Under the pieces are notes generated by a model. That model made no database searches. It saw only the letters and a list, made by a program, of their open reading frames with translations, and was not told the DNA's origin. 36,480 bases of DNA, taken from NCBI GenBank assembly GCA_009786185.1, contig WQTS01000121.1:1-36480 (forward strand), in the 5' to 3' direction. The stretch is from Bacteroidota bacterium (GTDB lineage: Bacteria > Bacteroidota > Bacteroidia > Bacteroidales > WCHB1-69). The translations under genes and the position numbers were made by a program. Positions 32,282-36,480 of this stretch are shown here, in pieces. Positions within the stretch are counted from its first letter, which is position 1. Each line of letters begins with the position of its first letter.

Positions 32282-34627
32282 ATGAAAAAAATCATTTCAT
32301 CATCTAATCATCTAATCATCTCATTATTAGTGATATTTTTCTTTGCAGCTACCAGCATTTACGCTGCACCTCTCAAAAATATTCCTATAATGGTAATGCA
32401 GCCAAATGGAGATAGGCTGAATTGCTATGCCTCCGGAGATGAATTTTATAACTATCTCCATGATAAAGATGGTTTTACCATCATTCAAAATGATGAAGGG
32501 TATTATATGTATGCTATCTATGACGAAGATAATAATATCATTCCATCGCAGTTTGTCGCAGGTAATATCAACCCTTTAACAAAGGAACTTCAAGCTAATG
32601 TCCTTATTTCTAATGAAGAATATCAGGCAAGAAGAGCTGCCTGGTTTAATTATGAAGATATTCCACGCACTAAAAATGCAGATCGAAATCACGGTACAAT
32701 AAATAACTTGGTGGTTTTTATCAGATTTTCGGATGAAGGAAATATAACTTCGCCTATATCTACGTTTGAAAACATCTTTAATAACCAAACTCCGGGTTAT
32801 AACTCCATGATTAATTATTTCCAAACCGCTTCTTACGGAAAATTAAATATTCCATCTCATTTTTATCCGCAACCGGAAGGAAATTCAGTGTTATCTTACC
32901 AGGATATTCACCCGAGAAGCTATTATCAACCTTACAATGCAACTACTAATCCTAACGGTTATCAAGGAGGAGATCATAGTTGGGAACGTACCGAACGAGA
33001 ACACAAATTACTGAAGAGAGCCGTTGAGCATATTGCCCATATGGTTCCTTCAGATTTAATAATTAGTAATGTTAATGAAAACTATGTGGATAATATTTGT
33101 TTTATAGTAAAAGGTGTGGATGATGATTGGGCGAATTTGCTTTGGCCTCATCGTTGGGTATTATATTCGGAATATGCATATATAAATGGAAAACGTGTTT
33201 GGGACTATAACTTCATTACGGAAGCAGGATATTTTAATAATGCAGTTCTATGTCATGAAATGCAACATACGTTAAATTATCCTGATTTCTATCACTATGG
33301 ACATAGCGGCTCTCCTTGCGGCACTTGGGATATTATGGAAGCAAATCCGAATCCGCCGCAACAGTCGGGTGCTTATGCGAAATGGAAATATGGCAACTGG
33401 CTGAATGAACCTACCGTAATACAACCCGGAAAGTATACGCTCAATTCTATTGGTAACGGAGTCGGTTTTGTGAGCTATAAAATTCCGACCAATGATCCGC
33501 AGCAGTTTTTTGTATTGGAATATAGAAATTCAAACGATCTCTTTGAAAATTTTTGGTATGGAGATGTGGCCGGAATGCTGGTTTATAGAATTAATACAAG
33601 ATGGAATGGAAATGCACAGTATAATCATTCAACAATATTTGATGAAGTCTTTATTTTTAGGCCCAATGCCGACTATCCATTCAATGATGGCAGCTTGAAT
33701 ATAGCACATTTTGGTCAGGGCGGAAGAACTACATTCAACGCTACTACAGATCCAAAGCCTACTTTAACCAATGGAACCATAATAACCGATTTATCTATTA
33801 CCGATATCACGGTAACCGGCAACAAGGTTTCTTTTACCTATAATAACGGCACTACGCAATTTTATGGCGTTGCTTTCCATTCCAATGGAGGCAAAGGAAA
33901 TATGCTGCCACAAATGTTTGAAGCCGGTGTAGCGCAAAATCTGCGTGAAAATAGCTTTACATTTGAAGAAAGAGAGTTTTTAGGTTGGGCGCTTACATCT
34001 GATGGCGAAGTTGAGTATGAAAACAACCAATCTATTGCAATTGAAGGAAATATTGTTCTTTATGCGGTGTGGACACCTGCTCTGCCTGTTTATTACACAA
34101 TTACCGCGTCGGTAATCTATACGCTTTGTTGGAATAATGGTTGCGGAACCATTGACCCTGAAGGAGAGATTGAAGTTTTAGAAAATACAAGTCAAACGTT
34201 TATTATTCAAGCTGAATCATGCAAAAATCCAAATTCCTTTATTTCACAAATTTATGTTGATGGAGCACCTGTTTATAATCCGCAAAATGAGGAAGAAAAA
34301 TATCGGATAGAATATACTTTTGAAAATGTAACAGCAAATCACACTATCGAAGTTCACTTTGGTTGTCTTGGAATAAATGAAAATAAAAAAACAAACGTCT
34401 TTTTCTCTATCCAACCCAATCCTGCAACACAATATTTCGAAATTGCATTATCACCTTCTGACTTAACCTCCAGTGGAGTAACTGCTCAAATTTATGATGT
34501 TCAGGGATTGCTTTTGAAAACAGTACAACTTTATACTGAAAAAACAAAAATTGATATTTCAAACCTTACTAAAGGTTTTTATATTGTTAAAATTGGCAAA
34601 GAGGCAAAAAAATTAATCGTCAAATAA
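32282..34627 (+). CDS. Secreted M6 family metalloprotease with InlB-type repeats and T9SS sorting domain
   Basis: A 781-residue protein. The signal peptide ends near residue 28 (TSIYA). The M6 (immune-inhibitor A-like) catalytic domain holds H325-E326-M-Q-H329 (LCHEMQHTLNYPDFYH), with SMINYFQTASYGKLNIPSHF upstream, a typical M6 feature. Then come an InlB B-repeat (Listeria-Bacteroides repeat, about 527-600: GVAFHSNGGKGNMLPQ...FLGWALTSDGEVEYENNQ...LYAVWTP), a divergent InlB-like repeat (about 605-700: TITASV...GTIDPEGEIEV...YTFENVTANHTIEVHFGC), and a type A T9SS sorting domain from about 705 (SIQPNPA, IYDVQG, ISNLTKGFYIVKI, KKLIVK). It sits between vorD and vorB, 5 and 13 bases away. ATG 32282 is preferred to TTG 32273. 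Confidence 0.9.
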   Translation: MKKIISSSNHLIISLLVIFFFAATSIYAAPLKNIPIMVMQPNGDRLNCYASGDEFYNYLHDKDGFTIIQNDEGYYMYAIYDEDNNIIPSQFVAGNINPLTKELQANVLISNEEYQARRAAWFNYEDIPRTKNADRNHGTINNLVVFIRFSDEGNITSPISTFENIFNNQTPGYNSMINYFQTASYGKLNIPSHFYPQPEGNSVLSYQDIHPRSYYQPYNATTNPNGYQGGDHSWERTEREHKLLKRAVEHIAHMVPSDLIISNVNENYVDNICFIVKGVDDDWANLLWPHRWVLYSEYAYINGKRVWDYNFITEAGYFNNAVLCHEMQHTLNYPDFYHYGHSGSPCGTWDIMEANPNPPQQSGAYAKWKYGNWLNEPTVIQPGKYTLNSIGNGVGFVSYKIPTNDPQQFFVLEYRNSNDLFENFWYGDVAGMLVYRINTRWNGNAQYNHSTIFDEVFIFRPNADYPFNDGSLNIAHFGQGGRTTFNATTDPKPTLTNGTIITDLSITDITVTGNKVSFTYNNGTTQFYGVAFHSNGGKGNMLPQMFEAGVAQNLRENSFTFEEREFLGWALTSDGEVEYENNQSIAIEGNIVLYAVWTPALPVYYTITASVIYTLCWNNGCGTIDPEGEIEVLENTSQTFIIQAESCKNPNSFISQIYVDGAPVYNPQNEEEKYRIEYTFENVTANHTIEVHFGCLGINENKKTNVFFSIQPNPATQYFEIALSPSDLTSSGVTAQIYDVQGLLLKTVQLYTEKTKIDISNLTKGFYIVKIGKEAKKLIVK
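32300..32323 (+). repeat. Octanucleotide tandem repeat in signal-peptide codons
   Basis: TCATCTAA-TCATCTAA-TCATCTCA, three units with one mismatch, within codons 7-14 of the M6 protease. The unit length is not a multiple of three, so change by one unit would shift the frame. Confidence 0.6.
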
Positions 34628-34640
34628 TCAATAAAATTTT

Positions 34641-35711
34641 ATGAAAGAACTAAAATTATTAAAAGGGAACGAAGCAATTGCGGAAGGTGCAATTCGCTGT
34701 GGCTGTGATGGCTATTTCGGCTATCCTATTACGCCGCAATCGGAGATACTGGAACATCTAATGCTGGAAGATCCTTACCCAAAAACCGGCATGATAGTGC
34801 TGCAAGCAGAAAGCGAAGTAGCTTCTATTAATATGGTGTATGGCGGCGCTGCCGTGGGTAAAAAAGTAATGACCACTTCCTCAAGTCCGGGCGTAAGTTT
34901 AATGCAAGAAGGTTTGTCTTATATTGCAGGCGCGGAGCTTCCCGCAGTATGCGTAAATGTAGTGCGCGGCGGTCCCGGATTGGGAACCATCCAACCTTCG
35001 CAAGCTGACTATTTTCAAACCGTAAAAGGCGGCGGACACGGTGACTATCATTTAATCACCTTAGCTCCGGCTTCCGTGCAAGAAATGTACGACTTTGTGG
35101 AACTCGGTTTCGACTTGGCGTTCAAATACAGAAATCCCGTAATGATTCTTTCCGACGGTATTATCGGTCAGGTAATGGAAAAAGTGGAAGTAGGCGAGCA
35201 CAAACCACGCTGGACAGACGAGTATATTGCAAAAACTTATCCATGGGCAGCCACCGGAAAACCTAAAACAAGAGGGCATAACGTTATTACTTCCTTACAT
35301 TTACAATCCACGGAACAAGAAAAATTAAACATACGTTTACAAGCAAAGTATAAAGAATGCGAAGCTAATGAAGTGCGTTACGAAACTTTCCAATGTGAAG
35401 ACGCAGAATATATTTTGGTAGCCTACGGCTCATCGGCGCGTATTTGCCAGAAAGTATTGGAATTGGCTCGTGCAGAAGGCATTAAAGTTGGGCTTATTCG
35501 CCCCATCACTTTATGGCCCTTCCCCTCTAAAATCATTCACGAAATCGGCACCAAAGCCAAAGGCATTTTAAGCGTAGAAATGAGCGCCGGGCAAATGGTA
35601 GAAGATGTGAAATTGGCAGTTGAGTGCAAAGTACCCGTAAAACATTACGGACGTTTCGGCGGCATTATCCCAACCCCAAGCGAAATATTAGATGCATTAA
35701 AGAATTTTTAA
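34641..35711 (+). CDS. vorB: 2-oxoacid:ferredoxin oxidoreductase alpha subunit (VorB)
   Basis: A 356-residue subunit of a thiamine-dependent oxidoreductase that oxidises branched-chain 2-oxoacids or 2-oxoglutarate to acyl-CoA with ferredoxin as acceptor. The N-terminus GNEAIAEGAIRCGCDGYFGYPITPQSEI has the conserved YPITP turn, and AESEVASINMVYGGAAVGKKVMTTSSSPG is the alpha-subunit pyrimidine-binding domain. The C-terminal half (YILVAYGSSARICQKVL, GLIRPITLWPFP) is the usual transketolase-C-like domain. It lies 13 bases after the M6 gene and 13 bases ahead of vorA. VOR is favoured; KOR is possible. Confidence 0.92.
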   Translation: MKELKLLKGNEAIAEGAIRCGCDGYFGYPITPQSEILEHLMLEDPYPKTGMIVLQAESEVASINMVYGGAAVGKKVMTTSSSPGVSLMQEGLSYIAGAELPAVCVNVVRGGPGLGTIQPSQADYFQTVKGGGHGDYHLITLAPASVQEMYDFVELGFDLAFKYRNPVMILSDGIIGQVMEKVEVGEHKPRWTDEYIAKTYPWAATGKPKTRGHNVITSLHLQSTEQEKLNIRLQAKYKECEANEVRYETFQCEDAEYILVAYGSSARICQKVLELARAEGIKVGLIRPITLWPFPSKIIHEIGTKAKGILSVEMSAGQMVEDVKLAVECKVPVKHYGRFGGIIPTPSEILDALKNF

Positions 35712-35724
35712 AAAACAAAAAAAT

Positions 35725-36480
35725 ATGACAAGAGAAGAAATCATTAGACCCGAAAATTTAGTCTATAGAAAGACTCCGGTGCTCACGAATACCGTCATGC
35801 ACTATTGTCCGGGTTGCGGACATGGATTGATTCATCGCTTGATTGCTGAAGTAATTGAGGAGATGGATATTCAAGACAAAACCATTGGTATAGCGCCGGT
35901 AGGTTGTGCCGTTTTGGCATACAATTACTTCGATGTGGATTTTATTGAAGCCGCACACGGACGTGCACCTGCAGCAGGAACTGCCGTAAAACGCCTCTAT
36001 CCTAACCATTTTATTTTCACTTACCAAGGTGATGGTGACTTGGCAGCAATTGGCACCGCAGAAACGATTCACGCGTGCAACCGCGGTGAAAATATGACCA
36101 TGATCTTCGTAAATAACGGAATTTATGGCATGACCGGCGGACAAATGGCGCCCACCACGTTGAAAGACATGAAAACATCCACCTCTCCTTACGGACGTGA
36201 TTTGCAAACAATGGGTAATCCGTTGAAAATTACGGAACTTATTGCGCAACTTCCGGGAGCGCTTTATGTAACCAGACAAGCCGTACATACGCCTGCATTG
36301 GCACGTAAATGTAAAAAAGCAATTCGCCAAGCTTTTGAAAACCAAAAGCTAAACCAAGGCGTTTCTTTTGTAGAAATCGTTTCAAACTGTAATTCCGGCT
36401 GGAAACTTCCTGCCGTAAAAGCAAATGAGTGGTTGGAAGAAAACATGCTCCCCTACTACCCTCTCGGCGATTTAAAAAAT
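35725..36480 (+). CDS. vorA: 2-oxoacid:ferredoxin oxidoreductase beta subunit (VorA), partial
   Basis: The first 252 codons of the thiamine-pyrophosphate-binding beta subunit, running off the window with no stop. It begins MTREEIIRPENLVYRKTPVL. A CPGCGH motif is at C28/C31, the thiamine-magnesium motif is G102-D-G-D105 with N130-N131 (TYQGDGDL...FVNNGIYGMTGGQ), and the ETIHACNRGEN segment lies between, as in the beta subunits of pyruvate and 2-oxoacid ferredoxin oxidoreductases. The gamma subunit, vorC, would be expected after the window. Confidence 0.92.
   Translation, partial: MTREEIIRPENLVYRKTPVLTNTVMHYCPGCGHGLIHRLIAEVIEEMDIQDKTIGIAPVGCAVLAYNYFDVDFIEAAHGRAPAAGTAVKRLYPNHFIFTYQGDGDLAAIGTAETIHACNRGENMTMIFVNNGIYGMTGGQMAPTTLKDMKTSTSPYGRDLQTMGNPLKITELIAQLPGALYVTRQAVHTPALARKCKKAIRQAFENQKLNQGVSFVEIVSNCNSGWKLPAVKANEWLEENMLPYYPLGDLKN

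Noticed and set aside
35758..36345. A 195-residue open frame on the minus strand
   Set aside because: It is antisense to vorA, whose plus-strand product has clear thiamine-binding motifs and runs to the window end. The minus-strand product is Cys- and Arg-rich and matches nothing I know.

Overview
The window is a gene-dense, AT-rich stretch of a Bacteroidota chromosome, most likely from a member that uses the type IX secretion system (T9SS). The evidence is the T9SS regulator PorX, three secreted proteases ending in T9SS sorting domains (M1, S8 and M6 families), repeated promoters of the Bacteroidota type (TAnnTTTG at about -7), absence of clear Shine-Dalgarno sites, a LemA/HtpX pair, an HU gene followed by a tiny mS38-like (AURKAIP1/COX24) basic peptide, and a BatA-type von Willebrand protein. 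A ferredoxin-dependent 2-oxoacid oxidoreductase (VorD, VorB, VorA) suggests anaerobic or low-oxygen metabolism. I cannot name the genus.

Layout. 1-1026: 3' end of hisS, a REP-like palindromic element and a short-chain dehydrogenase. 1092-3058 (minus): a translation cluster rpmH-miaB-rlmH; rpmH encodes a 52-residue L34. 3184-5643: a membrane LTA-synthase/sulfatase-like enzyme, divergent from rpmH. 5692-11143: lemA, htpX-like M48 protease, a predicted outer-membrane barrel, a T9SS-secreted M1 aminopeptidase and deoC. 11245-13290: HU, the mS38-like peptide, an intrinsic terminator and RNase G. 13345-16404: an RND efflux pump without its adaptor or outer-membrane partner in view. 16413-19864 (minus): ispD, a BatA/vWA membrane protein and an unknown secreted coiled-coil protein. 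19996-24139: yceD-rpmF-rdgB-uvrA, tightly packed. 24190-26130 (minus): T9SS-secreted subtilase, divergent from a GT-C glycosyltransferase (26190-27878). 27924-29471 (minus): porX. 29472-29976: the only long non-coding gap, rich in palindromes and TTTACAA/ACAATTGT motifs, leading to an XRE-type regulator (29977-30498). 30488-31885 (minus): a secreted alpha/beta hydrolase. 32058-36480: the VorD-VorB-VorA oxidoreductase genes with an M6 metalloprotease gene lodged between vorD and vorB.

Most genes are housekeeping, but several features deserve attention: the extracellular M6 protease inside the 2-oxoacid oxidoreductase operon; out-of-frame short tandem repeats in the signal-peptide codons of two of the three T9SS proteases; an intergenic-type repeat coded in-frame into a T9SS sorting domain; an intrinsic terminator ending five bases before the RNase G start codon; face-to-back divergent promoters between the subtilase and glycosyltransferase genes; and the palindrome-rich control region of the XRE regulator. 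I see no CRISPR array, tRNA, rRNA, transposase or phage gene. All functional calls rest on reading motifs; no database search was run.
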